A stretch of 64,000 nucleotides of DNA, taken from NCBI GenBank assembly GCA_034687125.1, contig JAQGBZ010000246.1, forward strand, positions 1-64,000, given 5' to 3'. The notes under the pieces were generated by a model. That model searched no databases, was not told the origin of the DNA, and worked only from the letters and a program-made list of their open reading frames with translations. This document shows positions 12,401 to 27,081 of the stretch, piece by piece (position 1 is the first letter of the stretch; the number at the start of each line of letters is the position of its first letter). Position numbers and translations under genes: made by a program. This DNA comes from Neelides folsomi (taxonomy: Eukaryota; Arthropoda; Collembola; Neelipleona; Neelidae).

Positions 12401-15079
12401 AATATAATAAACAACATTTATAAGTTCATTTCTGGTTGATTCCACCAACTTAAAAAGACCTATAATTTAAAGACTTTAATCTTTTAAAGTCTGGAGTCTC
12501 TGGAGTGAATATTAATTTTCCAGATTTGATTCATTCAAGACTAATGTGCACTTACTTTTACACGTGTGTTGATCAAACTTGTGTTTTAAATTTATCCTCA
12601 GTTTAATAATTAATAATCAAAAATTTAAGAATATAAAATAATATTTGAATATTTCCAAACCTTGTGGAGATCAATTGTTCATACAATTATTTATTTCCTT
12701 TTATTCAAGTTAAATTTATCATAATCATAGTGCTTAACAATGGTGTTTGTTTAATAACCATTTTGTAGCTGCATCTCTATTAACCATTGTGCATAGTGTA
12801 TTTATTAATGTGCAATAAGAAAAATGTTTATCAATAATAGAATAGCTAATAGTAATGAATAGCAGATGTGAAATCTCGTTTTAAGTGTTTTAACATTCCA
12901 AGAGCGTATTCGACCAGAGACCTTTCAATTTACAAACTTCTGTACTTCTTCACATTTTCACTTTGTTCCTTTGCGAGTTTCTCTTTGCCTTCTTGCCAAG
13001 CTGGAAAAATCCTTTTTCTAAATTGATTTGCGACACCGATATTATGTGTTTTTAACCTTGTGACTTTATTATTTCAAGAATCCAGAGCAGAGGACAATCA
13101 CCTAATTAATTGTAAGTTAATCCTTAGTATTAATAATGAAGTTATAAAAATAACCAAATAAACACGATAGATAACGCATACCTACTACATAGATTCATCT
13201 GCCATTTAACATGAGGATTAAGAAAGTAAAAGTTCCCAAAGACTCTTCTCAAATAAATATTCTTAACAGATTTACATCGTTAAGATTTAAATAACATACA
13301 ATTTGGTAAAGTACATATTTTAGTAGGGAACATCGTACATCTACGATATTAATATGCTTACATAGGTATATTGATATATTTATCGGTGTATACAATATTT
13401 TAAGCATGCAGTTTATGTATACCTAGTACATGCAATAAAAACATAAGGATAAATCTTTATAAATATTAAATGAGGGCTTATTCAATGACCTTAGACCTAC
13501 ATTTATTGAGATCCAAGTGTGTGAAACAAGTATGCAAATATAAATAATTGCATTAATATCGCATACGCATATCTACAGAGTATTTATATATAAATATTTC
13601 TGTACAAAATACGTAGTAAGCTCACAAATATTTAGAACTGTAGATGAATATTTAATTAATGATCAATATTTACTCTCAATAGGTACCTAATAAAAAGTTA
13701 CATACACTACAATACGTAAATATGGAGTACATATATGTAGTAGTGTGCAATGGTATTATTACCTTACAGGTATATATTTTATTTGAAATTGCATATGAAT
13801 GAACGTATAGAGTAATACACATTTCACACCTAAACATCTCACACCAAGTGTATTCTCTAATTTATTAATAATTGGCAATGACAATTGTCATTACATACCT
13901 TCCTAAAAGAGAAAATGAAGAAGGAATATATTTGTGTCAGTATCAATTACTTATAATTATGTCACTTGTAGTGTACTTATTGTATATTTATATTAAATGA
14001 GCAGGAGCAGGGAATACTGTCAACAATCTTACATTTATGATGTATGGTAACATGAACAAATGAACAAACATTAATTCCTAAAAGTACACATAGTACAGTA
14101 CATACTGTGTATTTGACAATCCATTGAGTTTGTGATCGTCATATCTTAATTTTTATTAGTTATTTTTTAGTGAGTGTGATGTCATTAACATCTCTAGCTA
14201 AAAGACCCTTGTATGTATTATTTACTGTTCTATTCTAAGCTAGATCATTATTGGCCTTATGAAAACAATGAAATGGCATGATGTTATATATTAGATGCAT
14301 GTAAAGTAGAGCATATTTATTTGAACTTTATTTTCTGGGTCTTGATCGAATGAAATGATATGTGGATTAATGTTGAATTAAAACCAGGATCTTAATTGAG
14401 GACCTCTCGAGAGATGAGCATTCGGGTGCGACGGGTGGAGTCGACGAAAGTGCGAGGCGAGCAGGCGACAAGTCAAGAGTCTCCTCCGGTTTGTCCTTTA
14501 TTTCTCTCTCCTTGTATAATCTCCCTCATTCGTATTTAATTTAAACAAAGAGTGCTATTCAAATGAAATGAACGAGTGTGTAATCCTCCAGATCAGTAAA
14601 TGAGTGTGGTTCAACAAAGCTTCAAGCATCTCCTCCAACTTCTCCAAAAGTTCCATATCAAAAATCTGAACATTCTCAGGGCGCCTTTGTTACACAATTT
14701 CATTCTTTTCATTCCCCACCGTCCCAATGTTTTATCTCATTTTTAATCCACTGAATAAACAAGGGTTCTCAGATTACCTCAAATATGGAAATTCGGGTTT
14801 CCTTGCTTTGGCGGAAGTTGAGTGGTTCTTAAACCAGGAGTGAGAACGAATTTCCCATAGTCAATGAGTGAAATTCCAAGGTTTGGTTAAAGAACTTATT
14901 CAGTACAAAATTGCAACTTGTTGGCTGTTTGTTAAAAGTTTGAGTGATTGGGGGATTTTTTAATATTTGACCAGTTTGGAGGTTTTGACATTAAAGCTAC
15001 CTCATTTACTCCATAAATTATTATCATTGAAAGCGATATTTAGCAATGGTTGGTTAAATTGCTATCATTGCTACCTATT
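9470..15079. other. Divergent intergenic region between the winged-eye-like gene and SLC22
   Basis: About 5.6 kb separates the two divergent start codons. The segment 9400-9720 is GC-richer and is probably the 5' UTR or promoter of the minus-strand gene. The segment 14400-14510 is a second GC-richer patch (around a GTCGAC and several CG dinucleotides) that could be promoter or a non-coding first exon for SLC22. The sequence between, about 9960-14380, is AT-rich with many TACATA and TATACCTA words. I see no gene in it. Confidence 0.5.
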
Positions 15080-17914
15080 ATGAAAAGGAATAAAAATAAA
15101 CGAACTCCTTCTGCAAAGTCTGCAAACCATCACGAACTCACAGAACCTCTCAAAAAGGTAGTCATTTTTTATACCAATTGGTATTTCCATAAAAGGATTC
15201 GATTTCACCTTTATTTTTCATGATCCTCTTCCAGTAACGAAAAATTGAATTTATTCCCTCTTTTCCATACACTCTCGTTAATAAAGAACATTTAAGGCAT
15301 AACATTTACCTTAATAAAAAATATAAGTAAAAAATCTTTTTCATAAGTACTATCAGTTTTAATAAACAGATGGATTTGTTACATGAAAGTTAGTTAAGGT
15401 AAAGTGATTTTCATTGTTTCTTTTAAAGGGCTTCAAAAATGAATCTGAAATCAATGACTTTGACGACATTGTATCAGCAGTTGGATCACAAGGAAAATAT
15501 CAACGCTTTCTCCTTTATGCCGTCCTTTGTCCGATTACGACAGTTGAGCCAATATTTACCCTCAATGCTATCTTTATGCTTTTCGAACCCGATCATTGGT
15601 GCCATGTGCCTGGAAGGAACGGAACTGATTTGAACCTTTGGAAGAATATGACCGTCCCTTGGTAAGGTGCTTAATTAACTGTGTTATAAAGTTGTACTTG
15701 TACACATTATATCACCTATATAAAATCCATAATATTTAATGGACCATGTTTAGATTAGTGCAAATAAAATTATGTAAATGTAATTGATTATGATTTTTTC
15801 TATTTATTTATCAAGGGAGGATGGACCTGATGGGAACATGAGGTTAAGTCAATGCCACATGTTCAATGATACCGGTGGGAGGGTGGAGTGTACAGATGGA
15901 TGGGAATATGACACGACGGATTATTCTCACACAATACCCGGAGATTTCAATTGGGTGTGTAGCAGAAGTCATTACTCGACTGATGCTTTCACTGCCATGG
16001 CCGTTGGAAATGCCGTTGGAACTATTATTTTCGGATATTTAGCCGACAAGTATAATTCAATAATTTAATCTTTAATAAATAAACATGATTTTGGATGTAG
16101 TTCACAGTTGCTCCTTGACTGTTTAATGAAAATGATTTTCATGGACATTATTAGGATTGGAAGGAAGCCGATTTTCTTTCTTACTTGCCTCATCAATATT
16201 TGTTTCCGAGTTGTAAGCTTATTCATTCCGCAATATTTTTTCGCATTTCTCGGGATTCAATTTCTCATTGGAACTGCGTTCCCAATGATGTTCATCACAC
16301 TCTCAATGATTGCGGCAGAAATTAGTGATAAAGGTAAAAAAACCTACTGACTATACCTACTACAGGTAGTATAATGTACACAATATACTTAATATGATTT
16401 TGTGGGTAATATAACTTTTGTTTAATACATTGTACTTACATTTAGCAATTTGCTCAATTAATAAAAGTTTAATATATTTTATGTAAACTTTTAGAGTATC
16501 GAGCATGGATCTACGCAGTCTGTTGGATGATTTGGGTTGTCGGAATGGCCTCATTACCTCTTATAGCCTGGCTATGTCGGAATTGGTTTTTAATTGGAGT
16601 GGTTACTTCCGTGCCCGGAATTTTACTCTTTCTTTACTACAAGTGGATTCCTGAATCTCCTCGGTGGCTTTGCAGTGTGGGAAGGACCGAAGAAGCCAAG
16701 AAGGTCTTATTAGATATTGCAGAAGCCAATGGGACAACTCATGTTATAAGTGAAGAGAAATTGGACATTCTCTTGAAGCAGTTGGCAATGAAAAGCGAAT
16801 CTCAAGCTTCAGTCGGAACTTGGACACTGTTTAGTAGGAAGAGATTGGCGAAAAACACAATTATGTTATGTGCGTCTTGGTCGATGAATGCACTCATTTA
16901 CTATGGAATAACGTAAGGTTCTAATAAGTATAAACATTCACTAAATTCAACCACACAATATTAATTAACAATTATGATTTTAACTATTTTAACGTTCAAC
17001 TATGACAGACTCAATTCAACCCAAATGAGTGGAAACCAATTTGTGAACTTTTTTCTTCTCGCCATCATTGAAATCCCGGCTGGTTATCTTGGAGGGATCT
17101 TGGCTGAGAAATTCGGAAGGCGTTGGACTCAAGTTGGATTTTTTGTTATTTGCGGTCTTGCCTGCATAGTGGCGGGCATTGGAGTCCCATATCCATATCT
17201 GTTCTATTTAATAATCATCGCTGTAATTACAGCAAAGTAAATAACCGTCTATTGTTTTTTAAGATATATAAATAATTTATATTAATTGGATTATTAGTTT
17301 TAAATGTGTCTCTGTTGCTGTTTTGGTTAGTAGGTTCATATAAAAATTGTTTTATATTTAATATTATATATTTTGTCTATTTAGATTCGCAATTACTCTT
17401 ACTTTCCTCGTCGTTTATTTGCAAGGAACAGAAATATTCCCAACAATGATTCGATCAACTGGGAGTGGATTTGCAGCTACAATTTCTTCTATAATTGGGA
17501 CTCTTGGACCATACATAGTCTTTATCGTAATATTAATTACATAATAATTAATATTAAAATATTATAATATATATTTTATTGTTTTTAAACTCTTATTTTA
17601 AAGATTTTTATGATTTAGGGAAAATTTCATGTTGGAGCTCCGTATTTCGCCATGGCTGGTCTTTCAATTATTGGACTAATCGCTTCAGCCTTTTTACCTG
17701 AGACACTTGGAGGTATGATAAAATATAATTTATATGATATAAGGTCCTGTGATAAATGTGTAGGAATTAATAACTGATGGTTAAATTATTAGTAAATCTA
17801 CCAGAGACGATCGAAGAAGCTAATGATTTTGGAAAAAATGACAAATTCTGGAGTTTGACTCCGAACAAAGAGATCCCCAACAATAATGAAAAGGGGGAGA
17901 AAAATCCTTCATAA
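15080..17914 (+). CDS. SLC22 family organic cation/anion transporter, 575 aa
   Basis: Nine exons: 15080-15157, 15429-15661, 15816-16049, 16155-16333, 16495-16912, 17009-17236, 17385-17526, 17619-17712 and 17793-17914. All junctions are phase-consistent. This is a major facilitator superfamily carrier of the plasma membrane for small organic ions or zwitterions. Signatures: a hydrophobic first segment after QGKYQRFLLYAVLCPITT; a large Cys-containing extracellular loop ending CTDGWEYDT...DFNWVC; MFS motif FGYLADKIGRKP; the SLC22 hallmark WIPESPRWL after TM6; a second loop motif GGILAEKFGRR; and GTEIFPTMIRSTGSG near TM11. The C-terminus is short, hydrophilic and Asn/Lys-rich. The length is normal for the family. 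Substrate and exact subfamily cannot be told from motifs. Introns are 92-271 bp. Confidence 0.92.
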
Positions 17915-18567
17915 TTTTTACCAATTTATCTTTTCTTTAAAAATATTCATCAAAAATATGTAAAAATGAATAATAATGAGATTTTTTTGTTTAAAATTGA
18001 AACAATTCATCCATTATTTATTCTTTAAAATGTTGAATCAATCGTGTAAAGTAAATTGAATTAACAATAATTGAAATCCAACAATAATTACTAATACAGT
18101 GTAATTTTACTTAAACATACAAAAATCTTATTATAAGTATATAATTGTAAAACTCATAATAAACACCCCCAATTAATGATCTGTTTTTTATGAATGTGTA
18201 ACATAAGTGCTGTATAGTAGATACATAATATGTAGTGGGTTGATAATAGGAAAAACATTTTTTAATAAAGTAAACTTTGACTATTAACGACACACGAAAG
18301 TGTACACAAGAGAGCATATTAGAGTAATATGCATAATTAACACAAACATAAAATTATAATAATATCATTATTAATCGTTAACTACATATTATTAAGTGAG
18401 TGTGGTAAATCCATAAAAGATACCCTTTTAATAAAACATAAGTAAACAATATTTTTACTTAATAATATTTAAAACCATAAAAGTATTAAATATTTTATTA
18501 TAGTAGTGGTACAATACAAATAGTATATTTAATTATAATGGTTAACTTTAGTTTATGAATAAGTGTT
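17915..18567. other. Convergent intergenic spacer
   Basis: AT-rich 3' flanking sequence between SLC22 (+) and SUCO (-), holding poly(A)-signal-like AATAAA words on both strands and nothing else I can identify. Confidence 0.5.
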
Positions 18568-21500
18568 TTAGTCTTTTTTGTCAAAAATATGAACGAGACT
18601 CATGAGTTTCCCTTTCTTTTTCGCCTTGACGGTTGGGACTATCTGATCAAGGTCTGGAGGTTCTTTCTTCGAAACAGTTTTCAATTCTTGAAGGCTCTCT
18701 GTCGACGCTTTTGGCTCTTTGTGGGCAATATTCAAATTCCCATCGTAGCTTCGACTCGCTTTCAGAATTTGATTAGGAACCATCGGACCATGAATGTTGT
18801 TTGGTCGAAATGTGAACCCAGGGCTTTTCTTTTTCTTTTTCTTCTTTGGCTTCAAATTTTCAAAATCATTTGAAATCCGCTTTCTTGAAAGATTTGACTC
18901 TGTCGGAAGAACCGGCCTCCGCCCAATCATTTCTTCTTCTAATTCTTTTAAACGCCTTTTAACACTTGACTTGATTCGCATCACAAAAAACAGAATCCTA
19001 AAAATATTTCATAATTTATTTGTAAAAATCATTTATAAGTTTTAAAATATGTAGATTATTATAAGTTTTACAATGTTTATAATTTATTTGTTCATTGATA
19101 TTAAGATTCTCACCCGCAAAACTGTATAAAAACGAAAAAGAAGAGAAGCCCTCGTTGGAGTTCAAGTTCAGCTAGTCGATCACGAAAACTCCCTTGAATT
19201 CTCAATCCAACTAGTTCATTTCTCTTCAGAACTTCTTCGAGATATTTAATACGAAGAGTAGAAATATTTAAATTTTTTCTCATGATCTCAGCATTCATGA
19301 CATAATCTTCGGTTTGTTTCTTAAACCTCATAGATAGTTCTTCCAAATAACCAGAGCTCAGAGTTTGATTCCTCTCCAGAACCTTAATGCGATTCGAAAG
19401 GCGCACAAACACGGATTCCTTCATTGGAGGAACTTCTTCATTTTCAACAGGCTGTGGTATTGGAATTGGCTCTTCTTTTCCATTGCTCTCGCTTGGTCGA
19501 ATTTCTTCTTTTGGTTCACTGGCATTTACTGGTTCTAGAAATTCACAAAAGTATTATACGTTTTAAATACTGAATATTAAATGATTAATTATTCTTAGCT
19601 TCATAAATTATGAAATTTTTAAATGAATGAAAAGTTAAAAACTTGTAAATAAACTTACGTGTGTAATTAAATGTCTCGTAATCTTCAATGCAAACTTTAA
19701 GTGGCCGATGATGATGACAAGCAGCGATGAGGTGTTGTGGAGAATACACCGCTACAAGAAATCCTTCTAATTGATGAGGAGAACCTACGGATGATCCAGA
19801 GAACGTTCCATGACAGTAATCCCATCCACACCATTCACTCCATCCGAGGATCTTTCGAAGAAGACGTGATTCGCAACTTAAAAGTCTTTCCACATCTGCT
19901 CGCCCATCTTGCTCCGGAACACATTGGCTCACACTCATACAACTATTAGTCTTCTGCTCAACAGATGCTGAAATTGGGATTAATTATTAATAAGAATTAA
20001 TTGTGATTAAATATTCCAATTAAAATGATTTGGATCATAATCAAATATATTGATACTGATATGCCAATTGAAATTAAAACTTACAGGGAGTTATAAGAGT
20101 GTTCGTGACTTTCTGAAGAAACTTTCCTATCACATTAGATGCAGAATTAAAAACAGATTGCTGATTTGGTTCAGGAGCAATTTCTCCTTCCGAAAGAGAG
20201 GATTCTGTTTCTTCTTGATTATTATCAATTTCTAGTACATCATATCTGTGAAATAAGGATTTAAATTGTAATTAAAATAATAATTACTTGAAGTTAAAAA
20301 TCAGTAGTTTTTAATTTATTTCACTTACTCGCTCTTTCCAAAAACTTTGAGTAGTGAAAGAGGACAATAATGTTCTGACCCCCAATGTGAGATAATTTGG
20401 ACTCTGAGGTATTTCCCAAAGGTTGATGAACCATTCGAAGGTAAAACAAAACTATGAATATTTCTTGAATCGGGAGCTTCAAAAGGCCCAAATCTGAGCC
20501 ATTCACGTGCAGGAAATCGGTCAGAAATTGAGAGTTCAAGAAGCTTTGGAGAGGATGAAAATAATTCCAAGTTTCCTAAAGCCACTTTCTCAATTTGAAG
20601 ACTCTCACAGAGCTCAACTGTGAAATATATGGATACGCCGCATCTATAAAATAAAAGTTATTAATTTTATAAACAAAACTAAAATAATATTTTAGGAATT
20701 AATTCTTTAATTACCATTATTGTTCATTATTAATAAATTATATAATTTACCTATTGAGCATATATTCATCGTGACTAGAAGAAAGAATTCCACTCGGATT
20801 CTGAGTTTCAGGATTGAATCCTATCACTTTCGCTCCACAATCAGGTGAGGCAAAGTTTTTACCATCTTGTCTGGTAATGTTGTTCGTCTTCCTCACTTCC
20901 GGCTTCTTTTCTAGTTGGAGTTTCGTCCATTCTGAAAATGACGGAATTCCAGTCTCATTCTCTGACTTTTCTTCTTCTTTCTTCTCCATATTTTTCTCTT
21001 CGCCAATTTCTTCTTCAATCCCTTCATGCTCTGTATCATTCTCATTTGATGTAAAAGCTGAGGTGTCATTTTCGCTCGTTTCTAACAATTTTTCTTCTTC
21101 GGGTTTCAGTGGCTCTTCTGGTTCAGAAGCGACGTCAGGAAGATTTGACACATCTTCGCTTTTCTCGACTTCCTTTCCATAATCTAATATTGGAATTTCT
21201 GGTTCCTTCGGAATGATTTCTTGAGCCTTCGGTGGTTCCTCACCAGACGCAATAAGGATTTGGTCCGGGAGGTCATTTGGTATCTTATTTAAGTCATTGT
21301 CATCATTTGATGGGGTCTTGAGATCTGGAGAGTTTTCAGGTACAACTGGAGGCGAAGTCGTGCTGCTAATTTCTTGCTCATATTGCATAAACTCCTCGTT
21401 CGCCAAATGTAACGTGGGAATCACGTTGAGAAATAAAACCGTGACGCTGCAATGGACGAAATTAAATTTAGATAATATAAGGAAATGTTTCTCAATTAAT

Positions 21501-21569
21501 TAAATAAATTTAATATTATTAAAATTTTAATTAAAATTTTTCTTACCATAATAAGAGAGCGTGTCTCAT
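18568..21569 (-). CDS. SUCO: SUCO/Opt1-type SUN-domain protein of the ER, 784 aa
   Basis: Seven exons on the minus strand: 21547-21569, 20751-21446, 20329-20643, 20085-20245, 19659-19967, 19114-19534 and 18568-18997. The frame is closed and 784 residues long. Residues 1-22 form a signal peptide ([20 protein letters not shown]). An acidic Glu-rich region follows to about 175. The central SUN-like domain (about 195-350) carries [39 protein letters not shown] and [19 protein letters not shown] Cys-rich segment with CGWDYCHG lies near 440. Further on comes the family coiled coil ([30 protein letters not shown]) and then one membrane span ([18 protein letters not shown]) with a basic cytosolic tail. 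SUCO/SLP1 proteins are ER membrane glycoproteins that protect folding proteins; in vertebrates the gene supports bone formation through collagen secretion. The gene is head-to-head with TMF1, 685 bp between start codons. Confidence 0.92.
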
Positions 21570-22254
21570 TATGTCATTTTAAGAAATCGAAGAACGAAGA
21601 TGAATATAAAAACATCTAAATTAAAAGGGATCCACGCAGTTTAGATTCACATTAAACGACATTTACTTTCCTTATTCAACACTATGATATTCAATTGATC
21701 GCATTCAGCGGATCCATTGAATTAATAGCCAAATATAATATAATAACAATTAACTACTGGGAGATGATGAAAGTACTGATGATCGGGGAAGAATGTGTGT
21801 AAAAAGGTCCGTTGAATTGAATGAGGAATTGAATCATTGAATTGCATTGAATTGGAGGAAAGTTTGAATTTCCGCGGAGGACATTGCAAATTCTACGTGG
21901 AGAATTCTCATTTCCGCACACCAATATCCGTCAAATTCCGCTCATTGAAATATCATCTCTAAATAATCATGTTAGGATAATTAAAACATTCCCAAATACT
22001 CAATGGCCTATTGGCATCCCAGCAAGGCAAACTAATTTTATAGGCCATTTATGGATACGAGGTAACTCACCTCATTCGGCCGGCCTTGTCAAAATTCACA
22101 AGTGCAGTTAACCATTCATTCACTCCAGCTCCGTTGTATTATTGTATTGTAGGTCGATAGGGCAATATCCTTAACAAGAGAAACGTCTCTTATTTCAAAC
22201 ATGATCCTTGTCATTTAAAATTACTTAGCTTTAATCCCACACGAGCGGAGAAAA
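21570..22254. promoter_or_regulatory. Bidirectional promoter interval SUCO / TMF1
   Basis: The 685 bp between the divergent ATGs of SUCO (minus) and TMF1 (plus) must hold both promoters. It is AT-rich with GC-richer patches near 21870-22100. No TATA box stands out for either gene. That it is regulatory is inferred from the arrangement only. Confidence 0.5.
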
Positions 22255-25200
22255 ATGAGCTGGTTTCAATCGACCAACTTTGCAAGCCTCGCAAAAACAG
22301 CTCTTAAAGAGGCTCAAAAGACCATCGACAAGGCCCTGGATATCAACCAGTCAGAGGAGGAAGTTGTAAGCTCAACAATTTCAACAGAGAAAAATAACAC
22401 AGGTAAATATCATTAACATTTTATAATGTTTATAGTTTGCTAATAAAAATTACAAATATTTATTTACAATTTTATTATATGTAATAATGTGTCTAGTAAT
22501 TACCGATTCGATTTACAGGGACTGAAGAAGACTTCTTTTCTACATGGGGTGTGAGCGAAGTGTTGAATCTTCAAAAAGATTCTCCGGTAGATGAAGGGTC
22601 AAAAACGATTGACACCATCCTATCACCACCAAGAAAGTCAATGGCTCTTGTCAGTTCTCAACTCGAATCCTCCCACGAGATTCCTGCCGAGATGAGACGA
22701 AGTCTTACAACTTCCATCGATGTTCAACTACTCCCAGCTGAATCAAATCAAGGTCCCTCTGACTCTTTCCAATCCCTTTGGCACAATGAGGACTTTGAGT
22801 CAGATTATAAAAATAAGGAAAATTCCGCGCCGCTTCTCGACCTCTCAAGTTCCATATCCTTAATTGAGCCTAATTCTACCAGTTCAACTTCTTCGTCCAA
22901 CAAGAGCAATTTTACTTTTATTTCTTCTGTGGCTTCTTCTCTCACCTCAACTTCTCATCATGGGATTGGTCCAGAAGAAAGTTTTACAGATTCCTCCTCT
23001 TTTCATTTAATCAAGGATGTCGAAATTCAACCTGTTAATTTATCCGTGACTGAAACCCCCGAAAATGTTCCAATTGATTTACCACTCGAAGGCCAAAAAC
23101 TAACAGTTGAAACTAACATGTCAGAGATCATGTCTCCAGACCCGACGTTCGGAATTGCTGAGTCAGCAGAATTTCTATCAAAATCAGACCTTATTTCTAA
23201 AACAGATGTTATTTATGATAAACCGCAGAAGCCGCAAGAAATCTCTGCATTAACATTTATCGATACAAATAATTTATTAAATTCGCAAGGGCAAACCGAT
23301 GCGCCTATTTTTAATATTTCGAGCGTAGCTAACGAGGAAATTAACAAAGTTGAAACTACTAACGAGGATATTGAGGGATCTTCAAATTTTACCAATGAAA
23401 AAGAAGGTGTCAATACTGAACAGGGAACTTTACCTAAGAGAAACTCCGAGTCATCTGAAGAGAATGCTGAGGAGAGTTCGCCAAAGATTTCTAGTCGAGC
23501 CAATTCCTCCATCTCCGTTGTTAGTGAGTGCAACAATGAAAAAGAGTCATCCTCCCTCGCATCTCCCCCTTTTCGAGAATCTGAGTCTCCCAGCTTCGAA
23601 ATAATCCCTCATGGTCAAGAAGGAAGGAACGTGGCGATGGAGTCACTTTCATCCACTGTTCTCGATTCCCAACTTCTCATCGCGACCGTGCCTAATGAAT
23701 TTGACAAAGAAGATGGAAAGAAACTTAAAGGTCATACTAAAACATCCTCGTCAAATTCTTCCTCGGACATTGAAGTCATCCCCATTGATTGTCCTGATAA
23801 ATTCGTGGTTTCAACCACAGAAGCAGAAACACAAACGGATTTTCTCCCTGAACCAACTTTGTCTCAAGTTCAGGCGAAGAAATCAACTGGTGGGACAGAA
23901 AAAGATTTAGAAATTAAACAACTACGGGAAGAAGGTAAAATAATTAAAAATTAAAAATCTTAAAGATGAAAGTAATAAACTATGTTAATTAAATATACGA
24001 ATAAAATGAAATTCTATATTCAATCTTTGGAACAATTGCTTAATTTATTTGTTCTTAATGTATAATAGGAGAAAAGCTTAGCAAAAAACAGTTTGAACTT
24101 GAGAACGTCATCAAGAAACTTCGAGGGAAGGAGAAAGAGTCGGACAATGTTGTAAAAGGATTAAAAGACCAATTGAGTGGAAAGAACGCGGAGTTGGAGC
24201 GGCTCATGAAAACTTTCGTTACAAAGGAAGGAATTGAACAATCCCAGAACGAGAGCATTCAGAGACTTAATGTCGAAAAGAGGAAACTTGATGCCACAAT
24301 TGAAGAGCTTAAATCACAATTAGAGGACTCGAATGAAAATTGTTCTTCAATGAAAAAATCCTTAGAAAACGCATCAATGTAAAAACTTTTTCCATATGAT
24401 CTAATTCATTCCAAATCACACTTTATTGAATTATTTAAGGATGCATAAATTAATGAATAATTTACAAATAAAGCTATTTTAATAAATGCAATCAATGTCA
24501 TTGTTTACTAAACAAGTTGATGTTATTGAATTTTGATACAGAGAAATCTTTGAGCTGCGTGAAATAATTGATACATCGCAAAGAGAAAATGCCGAACTTG
24601 ATGACCTCACAAGAGAAAAGTCAGAATTGAAAAATCGTAACGAGTCCTTACAAAGGGAATTGGATCATTTGCGATTAACATTAAATGATGCTCAGCAGAA
24701 GGCTTCAGCTACTGAAAGAAACCTTCGAAATCAAAATCAAACCTTGACGCAGAGGGCTCACGAGTTGGAGCTGATTGTTTCAGATGTTTCTGCGGAAGTG
24801 GCAGATGCGACCATGCCACTCTCACTCGAAATTGAAAAGCTCCAGAAAGAACTCCGAACAAGGAATTCTCAGAGTGAGAAATCAGAAAGTGTGCTCTTAA
24901 CAAATATTTCAACACTTGAGTCAAAGTTGAAAGCTTCGATTGAGAAAGAAAAGATGTCAAAAGAATTGTTAAGTAGAAGGGAAACGGAACTTCATGATCT
25001 TGAATTTAGGTAAAACTTTAACATTTTAAATCAATGCTTAAATATTAACATTATTTTAAATAAATATTATTTGTCTTTTGTCTATTAATTAAAAATTTAA
25101 CAAAAAATAAATAATTTAAAATATTGATATTTGTTTATTGTAGATTACGCAAATCAGAAGCCGATGTTAATCAGTTTCGGGAGCATAAAACGGCCGAAGC

Positions 25201-26070
25201 TGAACTTGAATCACAAAGGCGGCTCAAATTGAAAGAAAGGGAAGTTCAAATGAGACAATTAACAACAGAAATCGATAGTTTAAAAAGAGAAAAATGTGAT
25301 ATTGAGCTGAAATTAAAAAATGAGAAATCAAGTCATGAAGAAGAACGTCGTAAGCTTCAAACAATTATCGACCAACTTCAGCGGCATAAAGCCCAATCCG
25401 ACCGACATGAGCTGGAGAGCGGAGAGGATAGCCCGAGAAATTCAATAGTATCTGAAGCATCATACCTCGAAGAAGTATTTGATCCCAATTCAACCAATAT
25501 TCGTTCAATGACTCCTAAATCTTTCTTCGACTCTTTCTCAACAAGCAATGCTATTGAGAGTCTCCAAGGCCAATTGAGGATGCGAGATGTCGAGCTTGCT
25601 CAGCTTTCCGATGAAACTGGGAAGAATGAAAAAATTCGCAAGACTCTGAACGAGGAAATTGCCAATCTCACACTTCAAAATCAAGAGTTCAGGGTACAGA
25701 TGGAGAAAATACAAATGCTCCAAGAGAAACTTGAAGAAGTGGAGAAAAACTATAATGCTGTACTTCAGGTATATTTCTATACTATACTGTATTTAGTATA
25801 TATTGAATTAATAAATTCATGTTTAGAAATTTAATTATTAACACAATTTACATTTACTATAAAAAACTAATTTATTTTGATAGATGTACGGAGAAAAAGT
25901 GGAAGAGGCAGATGAGTTGAGAATGGATTTACAGGACGTTAAAGAAATGTACAAGCTTCAGGTATGTTGTCTTTTAAAAATTAATATTTTTTAACTCATA
26001 AAATACCATATTTAGTTTATAAATTGTTTTTATGCAATTCTTTCAGATTGAACAATTACTGAAGAAATGA
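22255..26070 (+). CDS. TMF1: TMF1 golgin (TATA element modulatory factor), 1022 aa
   Basis: Seven exons: 22255-22402, 22519-23934, 24069-24378, 24542-25009, 25144-25768, 25884-25961 and 26047-26070. They give 1022 residues, close to the roughly 1090 of human TMF1. The N-terminus MSWFQSTNFASLAKTALKEA plus KTIDKALDI is the conserved start of the family. Residues about 50-480 are Ser/Thr/Glu-rich and disordered. From about 520 onward the protein is nearly continuous coiled coil, with the conserved end KVEEADELRMDLQDVKEMYK just before the stop. That end belongs to the domain that binds Rab6 in vertebrate TMF1. TMF1 is a peripheral golgin that tethers retrograde vesicles at the trans-Golgi; the DNA-binding function implied by its name is disputed. 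The last exon encodes only seven residues. Confidence 0.93.
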
Positions 26071-27081
26071 ATGCTACACAGATTAATCGTTTACATATTT
26101 ATTAATATTAATATCCAACACTTTTCAACACAATATTTATTTTATTTTTTATTATCCGTACCTCGGATTGCTAACTAAAGAAATCATAATAATATATATT
26201 TATTAGACTATGAAATCCTGATATAGTAATGTGATAAATGAATAACTTGAGAATTATTTATTATTTGGGTATTTGCAATAAAGCGGAACGCAGGAATTGA
26301 GTGTAAATTCATTTCGTAATTAATCATATTTTGCTTATTCCAAATAGTATCACATATCAAATGTTTCATAAAGTTGATAATATATTTTATAATAACATAA
26401 CATAAATACAATTAATAATTTGATAAAATTAATTATACTTAATACAAAGATATACATATATCAAATATGTAAAATTATCCTAAAAAGATTGCGTAACAAA
26501 ATCACGAAAATCGTAAAAAACATCGAAAATCGACGAGTTCAATTAATATTTTGAAAAATTATTGGAAGAAACACCCCACTACTTGATTTCCACTGACAAT
26601 GAATGACAAATTAAAATACAACCAAAAAATAAAATAGTAAGTTAATATTAAAGTAAAATGGAATTTATTCCATTTTTAAGTTTCCTAATTCTATTTAACA
26701 ATAAAAGAGAATTTGGTAATTCATTTTATCAAACCTCAGCTCTATTGCGAAAACGCGAAAAGATAAAATTCAATAATTAGCTAAATACAAAAAATGACAC
26801 GTTTTTAACAAAAATTAAAACAAGACAATTATACAAAAATTTCACTTTGCATATATTGTATGGTTCGATATGCAAACAATATCAAGCTAATCATTTAATT
26901 GTGGCCTTGAAATTGAATAGTAAATCTGACATTTGGATGATAAAAACCTTCTATTATCCTTGATAAAAACTAATAAACTATATTAGAATGAAAATTCCCA
27001 AAATGGGACTAGACAAGAAAAAGTTTAAAAAGATGAGAAAATGAACGGTTAGAAGAACAGGAATTGATCATTGTGGAGCGA
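26071..27081. other. Convergent intergenic spacer TMF1 / CDK9
   Basis: About 1 kb of AT-rich sequence between two converging 3' ends. Part of it near 27000-27080 is likely the CDK9 3' UTR. No further feature seen. Confidence 0.5.

Noticed and set aside
13877-13892. Perfect 16 bp palindrome AATGACAATTGTCATT
   Set aside because: About one such palindrome is expected by chance in a 64 kb window, and nothing nearby repeats it.
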